From Thunnus maccoyii (Eukaryota; Chordata; Actinopteri; Scombriformes; Scombridae): 64,000 nt of DNA. A model generated the notes under the pieces. The model saw only the letters and a list, made by a program, of their open reading frames with translations. It was not told the DNA's origin and did no database searches. Numbering within the stretch: the first letter of the stretch is position 1; every line of letters begins with the position of its first letter. Made by a program: the position numbers and the translations under genes. Location of the stretch: NCBI RefSeq assembly GCF_910596095.1, contig NC_056540.1, positions 11,773,001 through 11,837,000 on the forward strand, written 5' to 3'. Below, piece after piece: positions 24,540-36,175 of the stretch.

Positions 24540-25140
24540 GGCCTAAAATCCCAGATTACATGCAGTGGGTTACTAATCAGATTTGTCCTCTGCGCCTCTG
24601 TCACTGGGATACTGTCGAAGGTCTTTAAAAAGCTTTCAGAAGTCTGTCCACAGTTTGTCTTTATCACAGCGTGTGTTGAGACATTAACTCTCTCGATTCT
24701 TCAGAATCTGAAAACCCACATTCCAGCTCTCTTGTAGAGCATCCCAGAGACTGTCTTGTGATGTTGTTTGAATTTTTTCCTTCTCAAATGTTCCCAAAGA
24801 TATTCATTGGGGTCGAGGTCTTGTGACTGCTGATGGAAAACCATGCAAGTGAACACTTGTTGCTATTCCTTGGACTTAAAATAGGTCTGACAGAGCTCCA
24901 ATGCATGTTCAGGCGTATTGTCTTGCTCTGCCACACTATTTTAAGTCAGCAGGGACAGCATGCTTCTGCAGGAGAGACTGAAACTTCTTTCTGGTCAATG
25001 TGGAGATGAGCCACAGGTGACACATCCCCACACACAGTATTTCCATTTGACTGTGGGTCATAAGTATAGTTGCACTAACCTGCTGCATGGCTGTTTCCTT
25101 ACACACACACTGATTGCATCCATTTAGCTTCAAACTTTTG
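24540..25140 (-). pseudogene. Tc1/mariner-like transposase relic
   Basis: Read on the minus strand, fragments in changing frames resemble the second half of a Tc1-type transposase. LLQKHAVPADL is near 24940-24980. A block of the QQDN-P-HA type is near 24900. SQDLDPNEYLWEHLRRKKF, the counterpart of the family's PDLNPIE-LW motif, is near 24770-24830. The order fits a DDE enzyme with the glutamate in the last motif. Stops and frameshifts show it is inactive. Terminal repeats were not found. Confidence 0.5.
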
Positions 25141-25929
25141 TTTGCAACAGTTAAATTTTGGCATTATTTGGTCCATTAGGCCTGTTTGGTTTTGTTTTCT
25201 ATGCTTTGTCACATTTGTCACATGTTCCATTGAAACCGCAGTTTGCTCATAATCTTTTGAGTGCACCAAAAGGGGCAGGGTGTTCTTTGTTTTGCTGCCT
25301 TCGTATCTCTCTGTATCTTGGATGCTGCTCCAGTTCATAAAGACGTCACCTCAATATAATCCTACAACTGAAAAAACTGAAAATTAGCTCTGTTTTGTCT
25401 TGCTTTGGGTGAAAAGGGCTTGGTTTATTAAAAATCACTCCAGAGTGCCATATACAGCCTTTAATTTAGAATTTGGCACTGGGAGGATTTTTTTAGCACA
25501 CAGGAGAACAACTTAGCCCCAGTTTGCTTTAATAAACTGTCTTGAGAAAGTTACAAACAACAGCAACAGTATATTTGCAATATACTTCATCAAACTGAAT
25601 CACTATCAGCTGCAATAAGAACTCTGATTCAATTTTGGTATTAACCAATAATAAAACCAAAACAATGTTTCACAGTAACAAAAAAACAAAAGACAATTGT
25701 AACAAGAATACAAAACACGACCTTACAAAATGCCAAAAATACAACTAATATCTCAGAAAACAAAATGCTGGAGTGCATCTGGGAACTCATAACTGCTCAC
25801 TGAACACATGAGACCATGAAACACACCAAACAAGATGTGACCTTCAAACTGAAGTAGAGTTTGAAATCTCAATTTTTGGGAACATTTTCATTGGGAAAAT
25901 GTTTCCCAATGAGTAGGAAGTAAAACCAA

Positions 25930-25967
25930 TTATACAATTTACATTTTAAAAAATGTAAATTGTATAA
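25930..25967. repeat. Perfect 18-bp palindrome, 2-base spacer
   Basis: Bases 25930-25947 are the exact reverse complement of 25950-25967, with AA between. A second, nearly perfect inverted repeat (TGGGAACATTTTC at 25877-25889 against 25895-25908) lies just before it and a (TA)n tract just after. Confidence 0.9.
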
Positions 25968-26006
25968 ATAGGTAATAAAATAATAATCATTAAAAATAAT
26001 TAATTT

Positions 26007-26009
<3 letters not shown>

Positions 26010-26072
<63 letters not shown>
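26010..26072. repeat. (TA)n microsatellite
   Basis: About 31 uninterrupted TA units. With the palindrome 43 bases upstream it forms a stretch prone to hairpin or cruciform formation and to assembly error. Confidence 0.95.
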
Positions 26073-26075
<3 letters not shown>

Positions 26076-29000
26076 AATAGTCAACCACAATATTTCATTT
26101 GAGCTTTATTTTTCAAGTTGAAATGAGAAATAAACTTGAACTTGAAATTGAATCAGCCACTTGGAGACAGTAGGACTGGTGAAAGCTGTGTTAGTAAAGC
26201 AGAAGAGTAATAGGCTTGGTATGCACGTCAATTACCTCTTTTCTATTCTTTGCACTGAAACATGATATAAACCTCTTTACTGTATGACAACAGGCTCAAA
26301 GTCAAAGTGTGACCATTAAAGTGATAAAAAGCTCTTTCATGGTGTCCTAAATGAAAGAGGCCCTCAGAGAAAATGTGTGATCATCTCTTTGTAGTTACTA
26401 GAAAACATTATTCTGGGATTAGAATAGGAAGCTGCTGGTATGTGGTTAATTGTGTGAATCAATGATCCACACTGGAAGCCATTTGTGCATTGAACTAAGC
26501 TCATAAACTTGAAAGCATAAGTCATGCCCTCCGTTCATTTAGATATAATGACCAACATTGTACTGATAAACACCTTCCTCCGGGCCTTGCCCAAAATGAA
26601 TTCACAGTTACAAAGCAAAGCCTGTATATTCTGTCTTCATGCATTCTGAAATAAAAAAAATATAGAAATCTGCATTGAAAGAATGTTTTGTGTAATGCCT
26701 GCATGACTTAAGGGTTGATAAAGTGTACTGTGGTCTCATGAGGACTTTTAAAGCATGCTCACTGGTGTAAGTCATCACTCCCTGCTTCTTCTTACAGGCT
26801 GCACAGTGAGGAGTCAACCAAAGTCAACAGCAAGCTGCTCAGCACTGTGGTAAGGCAAGGTCGAGTAAACAAGGATACATCATTGCCCAACAATATAAAC
26901 AAAGAGTAAATGTAACATGATACATTCATCACTTTTTAAAGTTTCAGGAATTTTCTACGTGACCCTGAGTGCAGAACGGTTTCCTGTGCTCTGTGATTTA
27001 GTGCAATATATCTAAAGATATCTTTTATCTTCTGATTAAGTATTTATTTTATAAATATTTAGTACTCGCCTGGTGCTGCACTTTCAGGAATTCAGAAAAA
27101 CAGAGACAAAAGCAATGGATGTAGTCCAATTCTCCGCAGGAATTAGACAGGAACATATTAAACACATGCAAGGAGGAACAGCAGGGAAGTGGTTTATGTT
27201 CTAGGAGTGCTTCAAGAGGTTTTTAAGGACACTACTATCACAATCCATGTTGAAAACATTAACTCACCAGATGGTAGGAAATCTTCTTAACAACTTATAA
27301 GCTAGGAAAATTGGCATCAGACAGGTGTAAAATAACAAAAAATATGATTTATTCCAACAGAGAAAGATCTTCTCCATTATAGTCAATACTGTAGAAATCA
27401 TATATAGTGTTTGGCATCATGGCATGACAAAAAAATAAATAATAATAATGACGCTTTTCATAAATTAGATTCTTTTCACATTATGACAACATATTTTTCA
27501 TGTTATAAAGATGTTATAATTATAAAAGAAAATCTAAATTGATCATTAAAACAAGTTGGTACGCTGATATCAAAAGAAGCTTTCATATGTGGCTAAAACA
27601 AGAAAAATGTCCAAAAAAGGTTATAAATGTTATAGAAAAGGAAGTGAATGTGAAAAGGATCTTTTTAAAACAAGAACTTTTTTCAGTTATGGTGTGGTGG
27701 TATAAAATGCAATTTCCACAGTTTTTCCTGAAACAAATTGAATGGGCAGATCAGTGACGGTTTGTGAAAGAGACAGCTGTGATACTTGGGCTGATGATTT
27801 CCTTGAAGGGGCACTTTACAAACCTACATGTGGTGTGTTTGACACTTGAAACACTGGTAGATTTTGGATGAAGGGTCACTTCAATTTCACATTTAAATCA
27901 AATAAAATTCAAGGATCATTTACTAGATTTTGTCCGTGGCTTTCAGGAACGTTGCATAACCTTCAATCAGTGAATGGAGTTTGCTCAGTTGTCATGGAGA
28001 TGGTTCAGGTGTCATCATGTGTGAAGTCACTGAAGCAAACTCAATCTGCTGGTGAAGGCCACGAGATGTGACTGAAATCTCTGGACAACATTTAGTAAGT
28101 GGACATTGAGTTGAGAGTTTTTTTGCTGAACAAGGAGTTTGATTTGTCTTCATTACAAGTGATCTGTATTAGCATTTTAAAGTGATTCTTCACCCAAAAT
28201 CTGTCTTTTTAGCATCCACAAGAAATCTAGGAAGTGGACAAGAAGCTCAAAAGTCTTTGTGTATGAATATTTAAGAAAAAAAGAACAGCAATTTCTTTTG
28301 AAACCCTTTTACCCCTAAGGTATTGTCCTAGCCACAAAGGTTCTCCAGAGACAACAAATGTTTCCACAAAACTGGTTAAAAATAGCTAATGGCTTACTAA
28401 AATATCACACGTCTACCCTCATGAACACACACTGGGACAACTACTGAAAATTATTTGTCTCATATCCTGAAGGTGTTGGAAGAACCCTCCTCAATCTGTC
28501 ACACTGCATCAAAGGCTCACCGGATCATCTGCACCTGCTTTAAACACATTAGCTAACATGCAGTTATTGACGCCTTTGAATCTGGTTACTTTCTGTGATT
28601 AAGCGATTCTTAGCCTCAGTGAGCAGCGGCTTGCTCTCTAGTCATCGAGCAGCCCTGTGTGGGATGGTAATGTGGGGTGAAATAACTGAGATTGAATATT
28701 GATCAGGTTCCTGTGTACAGCCCTGAGGCACCGCCATATAATCACTTCCACACTTATTCTGTCTCCCTCTGAGTGCGCCTGATGGAGGGATGACAGAGGA
28801 TGCAACCACCAGAGGTGTGATTTTTCATAATGCAACGCACATGCACATGCACATGCACACACTCGCACAAAAGCAGTTATGAGAGTGAGATTAGGTTATA
28901 TTCAAGCGCTGATCCAGATGCATCATAACTTAATTGTTTTGATTGTCTATATTAAGGAAGGTGTGAGATGTAGATTAAACGGCGAGGAAATGCTTGAGTG

Positions 29001-30355
29001 TACTGAAATTGAAATGAGTTAGACTCTGTTCCATTCACTGAATCCAGCCTTTTTTTTTTTCTTGCATCACAAGTTTAATTGAACTGTGTCAGCAGTGTTA
29101 AAAAAAGTGGTGCTCAGGCTGAAAAAGAGTGTGTCTGAGGGGCATATTGATTAGGCGCTCCTGGAGGAAAAGATCCTCCTCATCACACTTCCTGGCAACA
29201 CCTCCCACAGGGCATCCATCCTAATGTGATATGACAACCCTCAGCCATATCAAAACTAAATCTGAACATCGATTTCGACATTCAATTTCAGCGCTGAAAA
29301 ACACTTTTCCGCTTTCATACGCACAGCCAGACGCAGGGGTGTTTGTCTTGCTGAGAGGGACTCCTGCTGAGGCCTTACACAGTGCACGCTGGAAGCTGAG
29401 ACCTACTGCAGAGAAGTACATGTCTCTCAAAGTTTCTTGCTATTGTTTGTACACTATTTTCTATTAAACTCTGACCACCAAACAAAGTCGTAAATACATT
29501 TAAAGAAACAGGCTTTTCAGTGCACAACAATGAAAAGGTCGACTTCTGGTTGTCGCCAATAGCAACTGCGAGGATTTGCATTTTTCATTTCTAATTTTAA
29601 TAACGTTCATTTTAGACCGTAAATTAATTGGCATAAAGAATTCCCGAGCAGTCTTGTACTTGCCAGAGAACATACTGTTCGAGTTGTGATGCCTAAAGGA
29701 GAGAATATGGGTTCAGCAGTTGGCTCGGACCAGAGGAGGCAATAAAAGGCCAGAAGACGAGAGTTTTGGCAGCAAAAACCATTAGACCAGTTTAATAGGT
29801 GCAGACGCTCGACGCACAAATCTGCTCTGAAGTGAGTAAATACAGCCAACGGTAATGACATGACCAAGGTTGATGCGCTCATGTGCAGTACAGTACATCA
29901 GTTAGGATACAGATTATTAATCACGCATCATTCAAACGGGCTTGGCAAGCGGATGGTATGTTGGTTCAGTTGTGTTGAATGTATGCTGCAGCTGATGTAG
30001 GTGTCTGTAGCTGCATTACTCTTATGATGTTTTTGTGACTAAGAGGAATGCACAGTTGCCAGAAAACCTATATAATATAAACCTTTATATTTCTGAAATG
30101 TCGACTTTTCAGAGAATTATTTGTATTTAGCACGGCAGTTGCGCATGATGGTATGCAATGGATTGTTACATGTTCGACAGGTCAGTGAGGTTCTTCAAGC
30201 CACAAGGGAGTATGTAATGCAAAAAATTTCAAAAGTTATGAGATGTCACAAGGTTTACACATAACAGCAGAGATATGTAATAAGGGATATAGGAGAACAC
30301 TGTTTGTCACTACAGTATTTGTGTCTGTATGTATGTTTTGCTTTTGTCCTTCACT

Positions 30356-31297
30356 GTTCAGTACAGTGGTGAAAAATAACTTAAAGTACTTTTACACAAC
30401 TGCTGCACATTGGTACAATTTTGAGAGAATTGTACTTTACTTGTGTGTTTTCATTTTATGCTACTTTTATCTTCTACTCTACTACATTTCAGAGGGAAAA
30501 TTTGCACAGTTTTCTCCACTACATTTATTTAACAGCCAAAGTTATTAATTACTTCTTATAGCCAAATTTTACATACTAAACATATTATCTTCTCTTTAAA
30601 TATGATCTATTTATATAGATCAGAGGTTTTTAAAGTGGGAGGTGGGCCTCCCTACATTAGTTATCAAAAGGAGATCACATAGAATAACCTTATTGTGTGT
30701 GATTTGGTTTAAGAGATAGTTCAGATAGTACAGTTGTTTTGGGGAATTTCATGTTTTTTTTCTACTTACCCAGAGTAAGAAACAAATAAATGCCTTCAGA
30801 CAGACCTTTTTATGTATTTAGTGTAGTCTGACATATGTCATACAGCAATATCAGGCGATGTTAATTCAATTGTTGAATGTCTATGGGATCAAATAACATA
30901 ATATGATCCCATAGGCATCCAAGAATTGAGCGAAACTAAGCAAATAAACTCATACTCTGAGCACATTTTGTTGCTAATATTTTTACTTAAACCTGCAATA
31001 ATTGTGTTTTTGTCCACTTGGAAGCAGTAGAAACACAGCTGTGGACACAACACTGATAAATTATCACCCTTTAAGTTGATAATGCAAACTTGTTTGGAAA
31101 ATAGTTGTCTAGAAAATGACAGAGCAACATAAGAATCATCACTACCAGCCCCTTTCACATACAAGTGTGATTCATTATTAATTTATGATAACTGATTATA
31201 GCAGCTTTAAGTTAAATTATTTTGGTATTTTTACAGTTTGGTTGCTACTTTTAGCTAAGTCGATGATCTGAATAATTCTTCCACCACTGGTGCGGCA
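30356..31297 (-). mobile_element. hAT-type element, copy 2, inverted orientation
   Basis: The element proper is 30364-31289 (926 bp). It begins CAGTGGTGAAAAATAACTTA and ends AATTCTTCCACCACTG. Compared with copy 1 at 10999-11778 the left end matches the other copy's right end and vice versa, so it lies in the opposite orientation. Flanks GTTCAGTA and GTGCGGCA match at 5 of 8 positions, an eroded target duplication, so this insertion looks older. The interior includes a perfect hairpin (30881-30891 with 30904-30914). Confidence 0.7.
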
Positions 31298-32545
31298 TTT
31301 TGGGACATCTGCTCTAGAAAATTGCAACATAAACAAACTTTACCTCATACACTAATTACAGACTAATCCTGACTCTTCAATAAAGCACAAGGTCAGGATC
31401 AGGACAGTTGGATGTCTGGATGAGTAGATATGTGTCTGTTCACGTTCATGTGAGTGTCTTTGTGCAGTGCTACATGTGCCTCTTCATCCCCCCTCTACCA
31501 TTCCTGACGACTACAAAGGTCCCTTTCAACAAGGTTGCCAGTGTTTGGGCATCTGTCCCACACACAAAAAAAGAGTGACTCATTTAGCTCTTAGCTACAG
31601 TCGGTATTAGTCCGTGACTTCACTAAAAGCCAAACTCAAAAGGAATGTGATAAAATTGCCTTGAACTATATATCAAGTTAGGTGATAAACAAATCTGCGG
31701 CACTAAAGAGTGTGAGGAAGAAGTCAGTGGTATTGAACAACCTGTTTCTCACTAATATGATTAAGTGGGACTTGTTGGCAGCTACATATGTTATGTAAGC
31801 TTGCCTTGATTATATATAGAAGAATGATGCGATGAGCATACGGCCGTGTAGATAGGATTCCATGCCAAATAAAGCTTAAACTCTTCTGTACATGAATTGT
31901 GTAGGGAACTTTTATTGCACCTCACTTTCAGCAGCTTTTAGGGTGCCATTAGCTTATCCCCTCATTGTGGAGTTTGACATGATTAATATCCTGGAAACAC
32001 GGCCATTAGCTTGTTAATTAACACAACTCAGGACCTTTAAAAAGCTTTACTGTTACAGTTTAATTTGTCAGTATTTCTAAAGAGAAATAAGATTTTTTTA
32101 GGCACTCTAAGGGAACATCTTAATTTGTGTGTTAAGGAGAATAATGGACTCTTTAGGCCTTGCAGAGACCTATAGTAAGAGCTCAGTACTCAGATACAGT
32201 AGGTGTAGGCAGTATGAGAACTTCGTTAAGCTCTGAGATCACTTGCAAAACATCTACATGCACTTAACACAAAAACACACTTTGGATTATATTACTTTCA
32301 GGGATGCACCGTCTTTTTCTCTTCCAATACTAATTCCAGTACGAGGCATGTAGCGGTAAACAGGCAATATTATGTACCAGCAATTGCTGGGGCACTAAAC
32401 AATTGAGTCTGTGGCTGTGACTAAATGAATAGCAGAAATACTGAATTTTCTACAGACATTGATGAAGAAATTGTATTTAATGCAGACTGGTCACATCTGG
32501 CAGACACCTAACCCTTTTACCAAAGGTTAGTGTCTTTAGTTACCT
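31298..32545. other. Intergenic, nothing recognisable
   Basis: AT-rich single-copy-looking sequence with no open frame of note, no RNA gene and no repeat that I can name. Confidence 0.5.
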
Positions 32546-32917
32546 TTAAAGGAGTAGTTCAGAAAATAATCTTATCAGCTTTTTTGCTGAGAGTTAGATA
32601 AGAGGATCAATCCACACTCATGTCTGAATGCTAAATATGAAGCTAGAGCTAGCAGACGGTTAGCTTAGCATAAAGACTGTAAACAGGGTCATTAATCACA
32701 AAATAAAACAAATTAATTACTGTACAAAAACTGAAATGTATAAAATGACAAGTTGTAGTTTTAAGGGAAGTTTGGCACTGGAACAACTTCTTGGCTGGGT
32801 GCAGTGACTTCCTGCTGTGTTGTCGCCACGATGAGGTTGCCAGGCACGGGCACCGAGCCGACTCTCAGCAAGAAAGCAAATGAGCATATTTCCCAAAACG
32901 TTGAACTGTTCCTTTAA
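32546..32917. mobile_element. MITE-like element with TTAA ends
   Basis: The left end TTAAAGGAGTAGTTCA and the inverse of the right end TTAAAGGAACAGTTCAAC form inverted repeats, and TTAA stands at both borders. The interior has the fish repeat blocks GCTGAGAGTTAGATAAGAGG, TTAGCTTAGCATAAAGACTG and GGGTGCAGTGACTTCCTG. It has no coding capacity. A TTAA target would fit piggyBac-type mobilisation, but the TTAA here may simply be part of the repeat end. Confidence 0.65.
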
Positions 32918-35604
32918 GTGCTCCACACTGACTTATTGTGCACTCATTCTCTGGCGGCTAAGTCGAACCATAACTAATACATGTCCAACTTGATCCATCC
33001 CCCTAGCCTTAACTTTAGCTCTAATGAAAACAGAAACCATTTACACAGTAATAAATGCAATTGTAGTGAAACCAATTTGGGAACACCAATTTGTCCCCCA
33101 AAGTTAGACACAACATCCCCCTTTTAAATGGTTTAAATCTAAAAATCTGTCCCCATAGCTGGCCTTGCTCAGAAACACACACACACACACACACACACAT
33201 TGCTCCTCTCACCTTGAAAGCACTATAAATATATATAGCACAGATAAATATTCCAGCTAAAAATGGCTGACATGCAATTAGCTCTTGTGTGATTCTGTCT
33301 TTAAAGCAGAGCCACTCCAGTGAATTATGGTTGGCCTGAGAAGTTCTCTCCCTTAACTTAACCCTGTGGCACGCTCCTGTGACTGAGTTGCCAGCAGATT
33401 AAGAGCAGTGCTGTGAGTTTTGTGCTTCAGCCATAATCCTTCTTGCCATTAATTAAATTGGGTTCTGATTCAATCACTGTTTTCCAGATAACTGTAGAAA
33501 CTCATTCAATTACACCATCAACCAATCAGGCATGTTAGACCACAACAAGTGAAAGAAAGCTCAAAGCTCCAACCGAGCTCAGATATCATGACATCATTAG
33601 GTGTTTTCTACAAGGAGGCCGTCACCTGTCAATATAGAGTCGTGGATCATGTGTGGTCAAACCTCAAGGATAAAATATAAGATAATGTTGTTCTTCATAC
33701 AAACAAGATAAGGAAACAGATAAGATCCAGGAAGGAGTACAGCACTTCAAAGATCCATGTTCTTCTCAAATACTTCAAAGATTTATTTTTCTAGCAACTG
33801 CAGTATGTGTCAATAACTCCCTCGTGCCCCCTTCATCTCTGCCCTGGCTGTTCTGAAAGAATGCCTTTAACACACCACATGAAAAGGCGAGGAGCTGAGT
33901 ACTGTCATGTGATGTCTGTTTCTCAAAGTTAGTTGACGCAGATATGACGTCACCCGCTACTGAATGGGAGCCTTTGACGGTTTGACGGGGAGAGTTTGCT
34001 CCGCGGAACGCATCAATAAAATCAATTACTGTCCATGCCAACGGGACTAACAACCCTATCTGGAGGCTGACATGGTCCTTCCCCTCGTGGAGAACCACAG
34101 GGACTTTTCCCACTTAATAAGTAAGTGTTCCTTGATGACTGATGCTTGTATAGATCAGTGTATCTGCAGTGGGTTTAAAGCTTTCGGCTTGTTACAGCAA
34201 AGTTGTGGGTTTCATTCTGATGCGAACCCAAGGAAAGAAATGCTATGCTTGTTGAGACACTGTAACCATATTTGAGTTATGGCTTATCTGATGAATTTCC
34301 GTTTTGTTGGTAGGGCCTTAGCTGTTTGGCATGACATTTATCAGCAGAGACTGCATTTCCATTGCATGAATTTTAATTTATCATGCTCATAGTGAACAAT
34401 GACAAATTCAAAAATCCAATTTGTGAACACAATCTGCAATAAAATGGAGTGTCTTGCAACTAAAAGTGATAATTGTTTCATTTACCTTGGCTTGTTCCGC
34501 TTCAAATTCAGTAAATCCAGTTGAGTTCGGATGAGACACCTTCACCAACAGAGGGGTTTTCTTCCTTGAGTGTCAAATGGAGGCCAGTTGGCTCCTTTAC
34601 GATCACTCCAACATGCTCTTTAATTGGCTAATTAAAAACTGTGTGGCTCTAACTCGGCTACTCGGCCCAGCATTAAGACAACTCGGTGAGATCCTGAACC
34701 CAAATATATGGGCTCTACAGAGAGTCAGTAAGACACTGCCGAGCTGCGAGGATACACAACTGGGGCTTATATCTGCCGTTATCCTTCAAATGATCATATC
34801 TATAGTGCAATGAAGTGTGGGAAATCCCACTAACAAATTCTGCAGAGGAGAGAACTATGAATGTTGAAAGGTGACAAGGCCTAAGCCCCCTTTGGCAGAG
34901 AAACACAAAATCTGCAGGTCAGTAAAACCCCAGAATCACACATTAACAAAACAACCGGAGATCGTGTCCTAATTTTACTGGACACCAAAGTACAGTCATT
35001 AATCTAACAGTTTCTATTTGCCGTTTATCACACGCTGGTAGATCAATTAATGTTTGTAATACAATCAGATTTGAATATCTAACTTAATGTAGAGTATTCC
35101 TAAAGTTAGTTTACATTTCAGAATCTCTACAGTCACAATAGTGGGTATAGATGGATGCAGAAAAAGTTTAGTTAGAATTAAAACCATCACCATGCTAACG
35201 TGCACCACCTATAGGGAAAGAAAGTAACAGCAGCATTTCATACCTGCAGAAGTAGTCGGGTTAATGTCCCATCTAGATGCAAAGAAAGTAAATGCTGTTG
35301 CTGTTTTAGTGCTTTTTTGTGGTGTTTGCATTCCACCTTCCTTTTTGTTTGGACAAATAAAACTGAAGCTCATTCCCACTTCAGGTTAACCAGGAGGAAG
35401 CAACTACTGCTGCTGGTGACACTTTTTTTGTCTATAGGTGGCACAGTTTTATACTAGAACTGTAGAGATTTGGAGCTGCAAGAGCGAAAGTCCTGGTCCT
35501 GAAGCTCTGAAAAGGAATGATATTGGTTGGGACTGATTGTTTGAATCAATGACACAGTGTGTCTTCATTTTAAAAGAATGAATATGTTAAGAAGATATAA
35601 AGTG
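32918..35604. other. Intergenic, with (CA)n at 33174-33199 and a GC-richer island near 33890-34130
   Basis: There is a 13-unit CA run at 33174-33199. The stretch near 33890-34130 is richer in GC and CpG than its surroundings and contains a full palindromic CRE site TGACGTCA (33945-33952). Open frames on both strands there have no family resemblance, so I read it as possible regulatory DNA, not a gene. Confidence 0.4.
33945..33952. promoter_or_regulatory. Palindromic cAMP-response element (TGACGTCA)
   Basis: A perfect 8-bp CRE, the binding site of CREB/ATF factors, inside a CpG-containing island in the gene-poor interval. A single site this short can occur by chance. Confidence 0.3.
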
Positions 35605-36175
35605 TATCAAGTTCACCATCTTGATTTGGTGTGTTAGCATGCTAACATTTGCTAATTAGCACTAAACTCAAAGTGCAGCTGAGACTGATGGGAATGTTGC
35701 AGATATTTGGTTATAAACCAAAGTATCAGACAAGTTAAGATTTTGACCTGATGATGGCGCTACATTAAGAGTCAGGGGATGATCTATTTTACGACAGTTT
35801 ATCCTAAGGGCCATGAGTGTTTGTGTCAAATTTCATCAATCAGTTGTTGAGACATTTCACATTTTCAAATGTGAACTTCAAGGTGACCCTACAGGTAAAG
35901 TCACAAAATTCACTTGGATTCATCATCTGGGAACCGTGACTGTCTCTTCCAAATTGTGTGCCAATCCATCAGGTAAATATTTCTCTGGATAAATAAAACT
36001 TTTGCTGGTGGCACTAGAGAAAAAGTCAGAGGCTCACAAAAGTCAGCCAGGTTCATCCTCTGGGAACATCTGTATAAAACTTCATGGGAATCCATTCAGT
36101 TGTTTTCACAATATTTCAGTGTGGACCAAAGTGGTGGAGTGAGTGACAGGCAGACCAACATTGGCAACATTTAGC
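35605..36175. repeat. Percomorph interspersed repeat, copy 2
   Basis: The longer copy of the family at 7255-7545. Both have TTAGCATGC, TTGCTAATTAGCACTAAAC and a TCATCCTRAGGGCC tail. This copy goes on through tandem-like segments built on AGTTGTTGAGACATTTCA, GGTAAAGTCACAAAATTCA and TTCATCCTCTGGGAAC, and ends at ATTTCAGTGTGGACCAAAGTG. No RT or transposase frame is seen. Confidence 0.7.

Larger units (their letters stand above)
23080..30355. other. Intergenic, no gene seen
   Basis: AT-rich sequence with a Tc1-like transposase relic (24540-25140), palindromes and a (TA)n tract (25877-26072), and a short ACATGC repeat near 28840-28860. A somewhat GC-richer stretch around 28480-29420 lacks coding signs and might be regulatory. 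No exon could be supported. Confidence 0.5.

Noticed and set aside
24375..24737. 120-codon plus-strand frame
   Set aside because: Its right part is antisense to the Tc1-like relic, and the rest has no features.
33775..34113. 112-codon minus-strand frame
   Set aside because: It resembles no family and coincides with a GC-richer island, so a chance open frame is more likely.
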